Shown piece by piece: positions 23,558-31,437 of a stretch of DNA of 64,000 nt; position 1 is the first letter of the stretch; the number at the start of each line of letters is the position of its first letter. The notes under the pieces were generated by a model, which had not been told where the DNA came from, ran no database searches, and worked only from the letters and a program-made list of their open reading frames with translations. Position numbers and translations under genes: made by a program. The DNA is from Halosimplex rubrum (GTDB taxonomy: Archaea > Halobacteriota > Halobacteria > Halobacteriales > Haloarculaceae), in contig NZ_CP058910.1 of assembly GCF_013415885.1 (NCBI RefSeq), forward strand, positions 3,968,001-4,032,000, read 5' to 3'.

Positions 23558-24592
23558 TCAGTCGTACTTCTCGGGGTAGGCCTCGGCGAGCAGTTCCGGC
23601 CGGTCGTCCAGCCGCTCGCGGATGGGGGCGACGACCTCGGAGATGGCCTCGCCGGCGGCCGGCTTCAGGTCCGCCGGGTGGAGTTCGCCGGAGACGAAGT
23701 CCGCCTCCAGCGCCTCGTACGAGTCGTAGGTCAGGTCGCCGCCGTACTCCTCGGGGCGCTCGACGACGAAGTCCTCGTCGCGCTCGTCGAGGATGGGGAA
23801 GACGAGGTACTCCATGTACTCCAGGACGCCGTTGTCCTCGCGCTCGCCGGCGGGGCAGTACGCCTGTTCGATCTTCTCGACGACCTCGTCGTGGCCGTCG
23901 TTGAGGTTGACCTTCGAGGACTCGTCGGACGCGGACATCTTGCCGCCCGAGAGGCCCGAGAGGAGCGGGGCGAACATGCAGACGGGCGCCTCGCCGCCGT
24001 GGTCGGGGAGGATCTCACGCGAGAGCATGTAGATGCCGCGCTGGTCGATGCCGCCGTAGGCCACGTCGGCGTCCAGCGCGTCGACGTCCAGCGTCTGCAT
24101 GAGCGGGTACAGCAGCCCGCCCAGCTTGGGCGAGTCGGACTCGCGGACGACCTCGCTGCCGGCGCGCTGGGCGCGGCTGAGCGTCGTCTCGGCGGCCATC
24201 CGGTACATCTCCAGCGTGTACTCCTCGCCGAGCTGGAAGTCGCTGCCGCGGGCGAAGTCGATCCGGTCGGCGTCGGCGCCGGCGGCGTCGATCATCGCCT
24301 CGATGGTCGCCTCGTAGTAGGCCGAGCGAGCCTCCAGCAGGTCGAAGGGGCTCTTATTGTCGTCGAGGTGGGCGTGGAGGTCGGCGATCAGGACGGTCAC
24401 GTCCATGCCGGCGCCGAGGAAGTCGGCGAGCTTGCGCATCGTCGTGAAGTGGCCGATGTGCATCTCGCCGGTCGGCGCGTAGCCGATGTACACCGAGGGG
24501 TCGCCGTCGTCGAATAACTCCTCGAGTTCCGATTCCTCGACGACCTCCGCCGTGTTGCGGGTCGCGAGTTCGAGTCGCTCGGCCGTGTCCAT
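23558..24592 (-). CDS. tyrS: Tyrosyl-tRNA synthetase
   Basis: A 344-residue class I synthetase of archaeal length. The HIGH motif is in PTGEMHIGHFTTM (about 43-52), tyrosine-binding residues lie around YYEATIEAM and YPLMQTLDV, GGIDQRGIYML is the archaeal/eukaryal-type loop, and the KMSKS equivalent is GKMSASDESS. There is no C-terminal S4 domain, as in other archaeal TyrRS. It charges tRNA-Tyr with tyrosine in the cytoplasm. The ATG start gives the usual N-terminus, and the methyltransferase gene follows three bases after its stop. Confidence 0.95.
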   Translation of the reverse strand: MDTAERLELATRNTAEVVEESELEELFDDGDPSVYIGYAPTGEMHIGHFTTMRKLADFLGAGMDVTVLIADLHAHLDDNKSPFDLLEARSAYYEATIEAMIDAAGADADRIDFARGSDFQLGEEYTLEMYRMAAETTLSRAQRAGSEVVRESDSPKLGGLLYPLMQTLDVDALDADVAYGGIDQRGIYMLSREILPDHGGEAPVCMFAPLLSGLSGGKMSASDESSKVNLNDGHDEVVEKIEQAYCPAGEREDNGVLEYMEYLVFPILDERDEDFVVERPEEYGGDLTYDSYEALEADFVSGELHPADLKPAAGEAISEVVAPIRERLDDRPELLAEAYPEKYD

Positions 24593-24722
24593 ACCGAGTC
24601 GTCGCCCCGGCCGACAGTAAAGCGTTTCTTTCGGGTGAGGACGGCTATCACCGCCTCGATACGTTTTTCCGATGCGCCCGCGCTCGCGGCGCTCGCCGGC
24701 TCCGTCACACACCCTACTACTC

Positions 24723-25419
24723 ATCGTGTTCAGATAAGCTGATTCCATGCGAAGCTGAACGATCTGAGCCAATCGTCGGCTGTTTCTGCTTCGGCATTGC
24801 TAAAACAGTTTGAGAAACATACAGTTCGTCGTTTTACTTCTCTAAAGACACGTTCAACAGCGTTCCGATTTCCATGTTTTTCGTATCTGAAATCGAAGCC
24901 ATGTCGGTGACACGCAGCTTCTAACGATTTGGAGCCATCGATGAGAAACACGGCGTCGTCAACATCGTGTTTCTCGCTGAGTTCGGCGAGAAATGAATGG
25001 GCGAGAACCTTCGTTGTAGTTGGTCTTAGCTTTGTATGCAGCAGTTTGTTCGTTTCCGGATCGACAGCAGCGTACAGCCAATACTGCTCGTCGTTGAGTC
25101 GGATCACGGTCTCGTCAACCGCGACGTGATCCGGTGAGTGTCCACCTTCGGGCTGTAAATCAGCCTTGTGAACCCAATTATGAATAGTTGAGCGAGCACG
25201 TTTGACACCGAATACCTCAAGAATAGAAACAGTATTCGAAAGTGAGAGTCCAGCCAGATGCAACTGAATACTCAGCTTCATCAACAGTCGTGGTGTCGCT
25301 TCTCGCTCCACAAAATCTAAGTCGAATTGGTCGAGATTACCGCCGAGGCTAGCGTTTTCGGGCATGAATCACTCAGAAAACGCTACGCCTCACCCTTCAA
25401 ACCTTATCTGAACACCGCG
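24723..25419. mobile_element. IS6-family insertion sequence
   Basis: Terminal inverted repeats GTGTTCAGATAAG (from 24726) and its complement (ending 25415) flank a single transposase gene. A 9-bp direct repeat CTACTACTC sits at 24714-24722 and 25420-25428, consistent with a target duplication (IS6 elements usually make 8 bp), which would place the outer ends at 24723 and 25419. The insertion lies between tyrS and the KaiC-like gene, about 50 bases before the latter's start. The transposase frame is intact, so this is a recent arrival. Confidence 0.85.
24730..25365 (-). CDS. IS6-family transposase
   Basis: A 211-residue DDE transposase. An N-terminal helix-turn-helix (SLSNTVSILEVFGVKRARST) is followed by the catalytic core: Asp84 in HVAVDETVIRL, Asp143 in VFLIDGSKSLEA and a glutamate in NRNAVERVFREVKRRT (Glu171 or Glu176). 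This arrangement is that of haloarchaeal IS6 elements, which transpose by cointegrate formation. The stop codon lies within the left terminal repeat. Codon usage is less GC-rich than in neighbouring genes, as expected of a mobile gene. Confidence 0.92.
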   Translation of the reverse strand: MPENASLGGNLDQFDLDFVEREATPRLLMKLSIQLHLAGLSLSNTVSILEVFGVKRARSTIHNWVHKADLQPEGGHSPDHVAVDETVIRLNDEQYWLYAAVDPETNKLLHTKLRPTTTKVLAHSFLAELSEKHDVDDAVFLIDGSKSLEAACHRHGFDFRYEKHGNRNAVERVFREVKRRTVCFSNCFSNAEAETADDWLRSFSFAWNQLI

Positions 25420-25467
25420 CTACTACTCTGCCAAATTGATTTAACCGAAGAGCGACATCATTGAACG

Positions 25468-26922
25468 ATGGGCCTCTCGACTGGGTGCCGACGGCTGGAC
25501 GAACTGCTCGGTGGCGGCGTGCCGGACGAGCGGAGCCTGCTGGTCTCGGGACCGCCGGGGACCGGCAAGACGACGCTCGGCATGCAGTTCCTCCAGGCGG
25601 GACTCGACCGGGGCGAGGAGTGTCTGTTCGTCAGCACGGAACAGACGGTCGGCGAACTCGAAGATACCTTCGAACCGTACCCGTTCGACCTCGACGCCGA
25701 CGGGCTGACCGTGATCACCGTCCACTGCGAACCGGGCGACACGATGGAGCGGGACGACGACCTGGTCGTGCGTACGCTGGAGGGCGGCGACCGCGCCGTC
25801 ACCGAGTGGTTCGACCTCCCCTTTACCCGGGAGAACGTGGTTCACTATCTCTCGGAGTACGGCCCGAAAGACCGCATCCTCCTCGATAGCCTCTCGGGGC
25901 TGCGACCGATCGCCGCCGACGAGGTGTCCTTCTGGCGGTCGACCTACGACCTGATCCGGCTGTTTTCCGACACCTTCGACGCCACGTCGCTACTGACCGC
26001 CGAGGACAGCGACACCGGCGACAGCGTCGCCAGCGAGCTGCTCCGGTACGCGACCCACGGCGTGATCGAGCTGTCGTCGGTCGAGCGCGCGAACCAGCGC
26101 CACACCTTCCTGCGCGTCGAGAAGCTCCGCGGGCGCGACCACGACACCCGGCGCCACAAGCTCGTCCTCGGCGAGGCGGGCGCGACCGTCCAGCCGACCC
26201 AGCGGACCCCGCCGAGCGACCTCCTCGACCACGACCATCTCTCGACCGGGATCGACGCCCTCGACGAACTGCTCGGCGGCGGGCTCGTCCGCGGCGGCTT
26301 CACGCTGCTCTCCCACGACGGGACGACAAGCTACTACACGATCAACGCGCAGATGCTCGCCACCGCCGTCGAGACGGGGATGGCGCTGTCGGTCGCGATC
26401 CCCGCCGAAGTCTCGTTGTCGCAACTCGACCGCTACTGGACCGACACCGACTGGAGCGTCGGGGACCTGCTCGACGCCGACCGGCTGTTCGTCCTCGAAC
26501 TCGTCGCCAGCGACGGCTACGACCACCGGAACGTCCTGCGGTACGACGAGTCGGCCGACCGGGGCTGGGAACAACTGATGGAGGTGTCCTACGACCGCAG
26601 CGGCGACCGCCCGCTGTTCGCGTTCATCGACACCGAACCGCTGCTCGAACAGATCGCCCCCGAGCGCGCCCGGGAGGTGCGCTACCGGGCGGCGGCCAGC
26701 CACACCGACGACGACGACGTGGTCGTCTACGCGGTCAATCCGGCGATCCAGAACCAGTCGCTCGTCGAGTTCTTCGCCGACACGAGCAGCCAGACGATCC
26801 GGATCGAACGGGAAGAAGACGGCATCGAGTGGCTCACTCTCCGCAAGTCGCCGACCGGCTCCCCCGGGACGAGCAAGGTCGTCGCCTACGACGAGGAGCC
26901 GCCGTACGTCGACCTGGTGTAG
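25468..26922 (+). CDS. KaiC-like RecA-superfamily ATPase with degenerate second domain
   Basis: A 484-residue protein with two KaiC/RadA-like domains. The first (about 1-245) has STGCRRLDELLGGGVPDE, the Walker A GPPGTGKTT (about 28-36) and a Walker B strand RILLDSLSGL. The second begins DHLSTGIDALDELLGGGLVRGG at about 258, but its P-loop is replaced by SHDGTTSYYT, so it should not hydrolyse ATP. Haloarchaea encode many such KaiC-family proteins, usually in signalling. The IS6 insertion ends about 50 bases upstream, so the remaining promoter (AT-rich 25431-25445) is very short. Confidence 0.8.
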   Translation: MGLSTGCRRLDELLGGGVPDERSLLVSGPPGTGKTTLGMQFLQAGLDRGEECLFVSTEQTVGELEDTFEPYPFDLDADGLTVITVHCEPGDTMERDDDLVVRTLEGGDRAVTEWFDLPFTRENVVHYLSEYGPKDRILLDSLSGLRPIAADEVSFWRSTYDLIRLFSDTFDATSLLTAEDSDTGDSVASELLRYATHGVIELSSVERANQRHTFLRVEKLRGRDHDTRRHKLVLGEAGATVQPTQRTPPSDLLDHDHLSTGIDALDELLGGGLVRGGFTLLSHDGTTSYYTINAQMLATAVETGMALSVAIPAEVSLSQLDRYWTDTDWSVGDLLDADRLFVLELVASDGYDHRNVLRYDESADRGWEQLMEVSYDRSGDRPLFAFIDTEPLLEQIAPERAREVRYRAAASHTDDDDVVVYAVNPAIQNQSLVEFFADTSSQTIRIEREEDGIEWLTLRKSPTGSPGTSKVVAYDEEPPYVDLV

Positions 26923-26943
26923 CCGAGGCGCGGAGAACTGACC

Positions 26944-27201
26944 TCAGGCGCTCGCCTTCTCGACGACGTCGACCGCTTCGGCGTCGACCGCCTCGGTGTC
27001 GAGGAAGTTGGGGATGTAGTCGCGCCGCTGGTAGGTGTCACGCTCGTCTTCGCTGCCGACGGTACACCACAGCTGGGGGCGGTCGGGACCGTGCCAGTCG
27101 CCCTGGCGCGCGACGCCGAAGACGACCAGCTCCTCGCCGTCGACCGAGATGACGGCGTCCTTCCGGATGCCCGGGTCCCCGTGGACGATGAGCTTCTTCA
27201 T
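26944..27201 (-). CDS. HAH_0734-family small conserved haloarchaeal protein
   Basis: An 85-residue protein beginning MKKLIVHGDPGIRKDAV and containing ELVVFGVARQGDWHGPDRPQ followed by WCTVGSEDERDTYQ. This matches a short family restricted to haloarchaea that I recall as HAH_0734; no function is known. It is acidic, without signal peptide or membrane segment, and likely a single beta-rich domain. ATG 27201 gives the conserved N-terminus; a longer in-frame extension to 27324 was rejected. It is convergent with the KaiC-like gene. Confidence 0.7.
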   Translation of the reverse strand: MKKLIVHGDPGIRKDAVISVDGEELVVFGVARQGDWHGPDRPQLWCTVGSEDERDTYQRRDYIPNFLDTEAVDAEAVDVVEKASA

Positions 27202-27373
27202 ACCCGGCGGTTCGGCGGAGGCGTACTTAGTGACTTCGAAGCCAACCGCCCCAGCGGCCCGAGCGCGCCCGATCCGGGGCCGGTCCGGCGCCTCCAAGGC
27301 CATAGGGGGCGTCCAAGGGGCCATAATGTGTTAAGGGAGAACGTATATCACTGCACGCGAGAGCCACGGAATC

Positions 27374-28123
27374 GTGGCGAGCGAGTACGTCCGAGCGCTG
27401 ATGAGTCGTCCGCTGGCGCGCCGGGTCGGTCGCCCGGTCGCCGCGTTCGCGGCGCTGGTGGTCGCCGGCGTGGTCGGGTTCGCCGCCCTCGCGGGCGTCG
27501 GCGCCGTCGAGGCGCTGTTCTGGCTACTCGACCCGACGAGCATCGAGATATTCATCGAGTCTCACGATGCGCCGGCGCGCTCGCTCCGGGCGTTCGCGAT
27601 CGTCGTCGAGTCGGGCCTGATCCTCTCGGGACTGTGGATCGGCGAGACGGTCGTCTCGGCGACCTTCGGCGGACAGATAGGAACGGAGCTCAGACAGATG
27701 CAGGTCGAACGAACCATCGAGAACACGGAACGGCACGTCGTCGTCTGCGGGTACGGCACCTTCGGCAAGACGATCGCACGACAGCTACGCGACCGGGACC
27801 GATCGGTCGTCGTGGTCGAGACGGGCGACGGCCAGTACGAGCGCGCCCTCGACGACGGGCTGCTGGCGGTCCGGGGCGACGCCCGCCGCGAGGAACTGCT
27901 CGTCGAAGCCGGCGCCGAGCGGGCCGACGCCGTCGTCGGCGCCGTCGACGACGCGAACGTCAACATCCAGGTCGCCATCACCGCCGGCGAACTCGCACCC
28001 GACGCGCGGGTCGTCGTCCGCGCCGGCGACGAGATGTACGAGTCCGTCGCCCGACGCGCGGGCGCCGACGAGGTGATAATCCCCGAGGTCGTCAGCGGCG
28101 AACAGGTGACCACGACGCTGTGA
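27374..28123 (+). CDS. RCK (TrkA-N) protein with two membrane helices, K+ channel-like but without a visible filter
   Basis: A 249-residue protein. Two hydrophobic segments (about 20-55 and 75-100) frame a short loop, followed by a complete RCK/TrkA-N Rossmann domain: HVVVCGYGTFGKTIARQL (about 117-134), an acidic nucleotide-binding strand VVVVETGD and a final VRAGDEMYESVARRAGADEV. The topology is that of 2-TM ligand-gated K+ channels, but the loop contains no TVGYGD-like selectivity filter. It may therefore be a regulator or a non-potassium channel. The GTG at 27374 follows a GTATAT promoter-like element. Confidence 0.7.
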   Translation: MASEYVRALMSRPLARRVGRPVAAFAALVVAGVVGFAALAGVGAVEALFWLLDPTSIEIFIESHDAPARSLRAFAIVVESGLILSGLWIGETVVSATFGGQIGTELRQMQVERTIENTERHVVVCGYGTFGKTIARQLRDRDRSVVVVETGDGQYERALDDGLLAVRGDARREELLVEAGAERADAVVGAVDDANVNIQVAITAGELAPDARVVVRAGDEMYESVARRAGADEVIIPEVVSGEQVTTTL

Positions 28124-28262
28124 ACGGTCTCGACGACGGTCGTATCGTGCGCATCGGTCCCACACGGAGCCGGGCGCGAACCGGCGATCTCGGGCGATCG
28201 GCCGGTCCGAACCAAACGGGTTTTAAGCGGGGATGACCAAGCCGTCCGCAAGGTCGATATCT

Positions 28263-28547
28263 ATGGAGATGCCACGCCGATTTAACACGTACTGTCCGCA
28301 CTGCGACGAGCACAACGAACACGAGGTCGAGCGCGTTCGGAGCGGTCGCACCTCGGGGATGACGAAGGTCAACGGGCGCCAGGCCGAGCGGACGCGCTCG
28401 GGCTACGGGAACGCGGGCAAGTTCTCGAAGGTTCCCTCCGGCGGGAAGCCGACCCAGAAGACCGACCTCAAGTACCGCTGTTCCGACTGCGGCAAAGCCC
28501 ACCTCCGCGAGGGATGGCGCGCCGGCAAACTGGACCTTCAGGACTAA
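28263..28547 (+). CDS. rpl44e: 50S ribosomal protein L44e
   Basis: A 94-residue zinc-ribbon ribosomal protein. The N-terminal [20 protein letters not shown] and the C-terminal [16 protein letters not shown] supply the four cysteines (C-x2-C twice) that hold zinc. L44e sits near the E site of the large subunit. The ATG at 28263 gives the Haloarcula-like MxMPRRF start. It is the first gene of a tight translation cluster with S27e, aIF2-alpha, Nop10 and a PAC2 protein; GTTTTAAGC about 40 bases upstream is a plausible TATA box. Confidence 0.95.
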   Translation: MEMPRRFNTYCPHCDEHNEHEVERVRSGRTSGMTKVNGRQAERTRSGYGNAGKFSKVPSGGKPTQKTDLKYRCSDCGKAHLREGWRAGKLDLQD

Positions 28548-28549
28548 CG

Positions 28550-28723
28550 ATGGCAGGAAACTTCTTCAGCGTCGCGTGTCCGGACTGTGAGAACGAACAG
28601 ATCGTCTTCGGCAAGGCCGCGACCGAGGTCGCCTGCGAGGTCTGCGGGCACACCCTCGCCCGCCCGACCGGCGGCAAAGCGACCATCGAGGGTGAGGTAC
28701 TCGAGACCGTCGAGGCACGATAA
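28550..28723 (+). CDS. rps27e: 30S ribosomal protein S27e
   Basis: A 57-residue zinc-ribbon protein: [19 protein letters not shown] and [18 protein letters not shown] provide the two C-x2-C knuckles, and the terminal 'GKA.I.GEVLE' strand is typical. It belongs to the small subunit platform. It begins two bases after the L44e stop and its TAA shares one base with the aIF2-alpha ATG, so all three are co-translated. Confidence 0.95.
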   Translation: MAGNFFSVACPDCENEQIVFGKAATEVACEVCGHTLARPTGGKATIEGEVLETVEAR

Positions 28724-29523
28724 TGAAATACAGCGGCTGGCCCGACCCCGGTGAACTCGTGGTCGGACGCGTCGACGAGATCGAGGACTTCGGCGTCTTC
28801 GTCGACCTCCAGGAGTACGAGGACAAGCGCGGCCTCTGTCACATCAGCGAGGTCGCCTCCGGCTGGATCAAGAACGTCCGCGACCACGTCTCCGAAGGAC
28901 AGACGGTCGTCGCGAAGGTGCTCGACATCGACGAGGGGTCCCAGCAGATCGACCTCTCGATCAAGGACGTCAACGACCACCAGCGCAAGGACAAGATCCA
29001 GGAGTGGAAAAACGAGCAGAAGGCCGACAACTGGATGCTGCTGGCGTTCGGCGAGGACGTCGACGACGAGACCTACGCCGCCATCGCCAACGACCTGTTG
29101 GCCGCCTTCGGCTCGATGTACGAGGGCTTCGAGGAGGCCGCGATCCACGGCGAGGAAGCGCTCGAGGAGACCGACCTCGACGACGACGAGGTCGAGGCCA
29201 TCGTCGAGACGGCCCGCGAGAACGTCTCGGTGCCCTACGTCAACGTCACCGGCTACGTCACGCTGGAGTGCGCCAGCGGCGACGGCGTCGACGTGGTCAA
29301 GGAGGCCCTGCAGGCCGCCGAGGGCAACGGCGAGATCCCCGAGGAAGTGGAGTTGGAGGTCACCTACGTCGGTTCGCCGGAGTACCGCATCCAGGTACGG
29401 GCGCCCGACTACAAGACCGCCGAGTCCCACCTCGAAGAGAGCGCCGACCGCGCCGTCGACGTCGTCGGCGGCCACGGCGGGTCGGGTCGCTACCACCGCG
29501 ACCGCGAGGTCGAGGCGGAGTAA
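28723..29523 (+). CDS. Translation initiation factor aIF2, alpha subunit
   Basis: A 266-residue protein with an N-terminal S1/OB domain (about 10-85; [38 protein letters not shown]), a central helical domain and a C-terminal alpha-beta domain ([32 protein letters not shown]). aIF2-alpha helps the aIF2 heterotrimer deliver initiator Met-tRNA to the 30S subunit. The serine phosphorylated in eukaryotic eIF2-alpha lies in the first domain's loop region and is not clearly conserved. The ATG overlaps the S27e stop by one base. Confidence 0.95.
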   Translation: MKYSGWPDPGELVVGRVDEIEDFGVFVDLQEYEDKRGLCHISEVASGWIKNVRDHVSEGQTVVAKVLDIDEGSQQIDLSIKDVNDHQRKDKIQEWKNEQKADNWMLLAFGEDVDDETYAAIANDLLAAFGSMYEGFEEAAIHGEEALEETDLDDDEVEAIVETARENVSVPYVNVTGYVTLECASGDGVDVVKEALQAAEGNGEIPEEVELEVTYVGSPEYRIQVRAPDYKTAESHLEESADRAVDVVGGHGGSGRYHRDREVEAE

Positions 29524-29564
29524 CCGTCGCCGGTCGCCGCGTCGGCGACTCCCGGCCCCTTCCC

Positions 29565-29747
29565 ATGAAATCCGACATTCTCGTCTGTTCGGCGTGGCGC
29601 TCGGCGCACGAGCGGCCGCGCTACACGCTCGAGGGGACCTGCCCCGACTGCGGCGCCGAGGCGGTCAACTCCGCGCCGGCGCCGTTCTCGCCGGAAGACA
29701 ACTACGGGGAGTATCGACGCGCACTTAAGCAGCGGCGCCGCGACTAG
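29565..29747 (+). CDS. nop10: Ribosome biogenesis protein Nop10
   Basis: A 60-residue zinc-ribbon protein of the archaeal H/ACA ribonucleoprotein, which guides pseudouridylation of rRNA. The C-terminal half YTLEGTCPDCGAEAVNSAPAP and PEDNYGEYRRALKQRR is highly characteristic; the N-terminal zinc knuckle, usually two cysteines, is reduced to a single cysteine (LVCSAWRS), so zinc binding may be weaker. It starts 41 bases after aIF2-alpha and ends five bases before the PAC2 gene, the usual archaeal order. Confidence 0.93.
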   Translation: MKSDILVCSAWRSAHERPRYTLEGTCPDCGAEAVNSAPAPFSPEDNYGEYRRALKQRRRD

Positions 29748-29752
29748 GGCCC

Positions 29753-30508
29753 ATGGACGAATTCGAACGCGAAGCGCTGGGGGACGTGGATCTCGACGAC
29801 CCCGTACTGGTCGAGGGACTACCCGGCGTGGGCCACGTCGGCAAGCTCGCCGTCGAGCACCTCCTCGAAGAGATCGAGAGCGAGCTCGTCGAGCGCGTCC
29901 ACTCGACGCACTTCCCGCCGCAGGTCAGCGTCGACGACGGTCGCACGGAGCTGGCCGGCGCCGAGTTCCACGCCGTCCGCCCCGAGGACGGCCGCGACAT
30001 GCTCGTGCTCACCGGCGACCACCAGGCACAGGACAACACCGGCCACTACGGCCTGACCGAGACGTTCCTCGACGTCGCCGACGACCACGGCGTCTCCCGC
30101 GCGTTCGCCCTGGGCGGCGTCCCGACGGGCGAACTCATCGAGGAGTACTCCGTGCTGGGCGCCGCGACCACCGACGAGGTCGTCGACGACCTCGAAGACG
30201 TGGGCGTCGAGTTCCGCGAGGACGAGCCCGCGGGCGGTATCGTCGGCGTCAGCGGCCTCCTGCTCGGTCTGGGCGAGCGCCGAGGCTTCGAGGCGGCCTG
30301 TCTGATGGGCGAGACCAGCGGCTACCTCGTCGACCCCAAGAGCGCACAGGCCGTCCTCGAAGTGCTCCAGGAGGTCGTCGACTTCGAGGTCGACTACGCC
30401 TCCCTGGAGGAGCGAGCCGACGAGATGGAGGAGGTCGTCCGCAAGATCCAGGAGATGGACCAGGGGACGCCCGCGGCCTCCGACGAGGACCTGCGCTACA
30501 TCGGCTGA
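29753..30508 (+). CDS. PAC2-family proteasome assembly chaperone-like protein
   Basis: A 251-residue PAC2-family protein: VLVEGLPGVGHVGKLAVEHL at the N-terminus, a central beta-alpha core with LVLTGDHQAQDNTGHYGL and ALGGVPTGELI, then VSGLLLGLGERRGFEAACL. The C-terminal third is a coiled-coil-like acidic helix (EERADEMEEVVRKIQEMD). Archaeal PAC2 homologues (PbaA/PbaB) bind 20S proteasome alpha subunits or related assemblies. This one ends in YIG, which does not match the terminal HbYX docking motif, in contrast to the paralogue at 39657. It is last in the translation cluster. Confidence 0.83.
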   Translation: MDEFEREALGDVDLDDPVLVEGLPGVGHVGKLAVEHLLEEIESELVERVHSTHFPPQVSVDDGRTELAGAEFHAVRPEDGRDMLVLTGDHQAQDNTGHYGLTETFLDVADDHGVSRAFALGGVPTGELIEEYSVLGAATTDEVVDDLEDVGVEFREDEPAGGIVGVSGLLLGLGERRGFEAACLMGETSGYLVDPKSAQAVLEVLQEVVDFEVDYASLEERADEMEEVVRKIQEMDQGTPAASDEDLRYIG

Positions 30509-30598
30509 CCGCGACCGGCCTCACCCTCTTTGCCCGTTCGACACGGCCGCCGGTCCGCTGGCGAGACTTTGATAGTGGAGCGACGCCAACGCTCGCCC

Positions 30599-31204
30599 GT
30601 GGTACTCGACGCGCTGTTCGGGCTGCCCCACTGGTTGGTCGTCGGTCTCGCGCTCGGCGTCGCCAGCAGCGTCCTCGCGGCCTGCCTGTTCGTCGCCGCG
30701 AACCGACTCTATCCCTCCCGGCAGGCCCGTCGCCGGCGGAACGACGGCGAACACCGCCGCCGCGCGGAACTGCGCGAGTACCTCGACGCCATCGACGAGT
30801 CGTACGCCGAGAGCCACTTCGTCGAGGGTCAGCACGTCGCCTTCTATCTCCCCGAGCGAGACGTGGCGATCACCTTCGACGCCCAGGCGTACTACCGCAT
30901 CGAGCGGTCGCCGACCGTCCCGGTGCTGGTCGAACACGAGATGCCCGGCGTCCACCTCGGCGACCGCCTCCCGTTCGACGTGCCCGAGGTGGAGTTCGGC
31001 CCCGACGAGGCCGACGAGGAGCGCGTCGACCCCGCCGTCGCCGCCTTCTCCGAACTGGGCGTCCCCACCTCGGCCAGCCTGGAGGAGGTCAAGGCCGCCT
31101 ACCGGCAGAAGGTCAAGGAGGTCCACCCCGACCAGGGTGGCGACGAGGACGAGTTCAAGCGCGTCCGCGAGGCCTACACGACCGCGAAACAGCACGCCGG
31201 CTGA
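30599..31204 (+). CDS. Membrane-anchored J-domain protein
   Basis: A 201-residue protein with one N-terminal transmembrane helix (WLVVGLALGVASSVLAACLF, about 10-30), a middle domain of about 100 residues with EGQHVAFYLPERDVAITFDA, and a C-terminal J domain (about 145-200) carrying the HPD triad in KVKEVHPDQGGDEDEFKRVR. The J domain stimulates the ATPase of DnaK, whose gene lies just downstream on the opposite strand, so the protein may recruit DnaK to the membrane. GTG 30599 suits a TATA-like element about 28 bases upstream; GTG 30575 is also in frame. Confidence 0.75.
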   Translation: MVLDALFGLPHWLVVGLALGVASSVLAACLFVAANRLYPSRQARRRRNDGEHRRRAELREYLDAIDESYAESHFVEGQHVAFYLPERDVAITFDAQAYYRIERSPTVPVLVEHEMPGVHLGDRLPFDVPEVEFGPDEADEERVDPAVAAFSELGVPTSASLEEVKAAYRQKVKEVHPDQGGDEDEFKRVREAYTTAKQHAG

Positions 31205-31437
31205 GCGCCGTCCGCCGACCGACCTCCCCGGCGGGGTTCGCCCGGACGCCACGGTCGCTGAAACCCCTGCAGTTGCGGTCTCGGCGGCTCTCCGAACGAG
31301 CGACCACGCGGCTATCGAGCGACGGGAGCGTCGTCGCGCCTCCTCGTCGAAGGGAAAAAGCTCGCTTCGCTCGCCGTTTCAGACGCCGATAGACTCCCCG
31401 CGGTCGCCCATCGAGCGGACGACTCGGACTCCTCGTT

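Noticed and set aside
31205-31437. Possible small gene between the J-domain gene and dnaK
   Set aside because: Frames are shadows of dnaK on the other strand; the gap probably holds only the 3' ends of two convergent genes.
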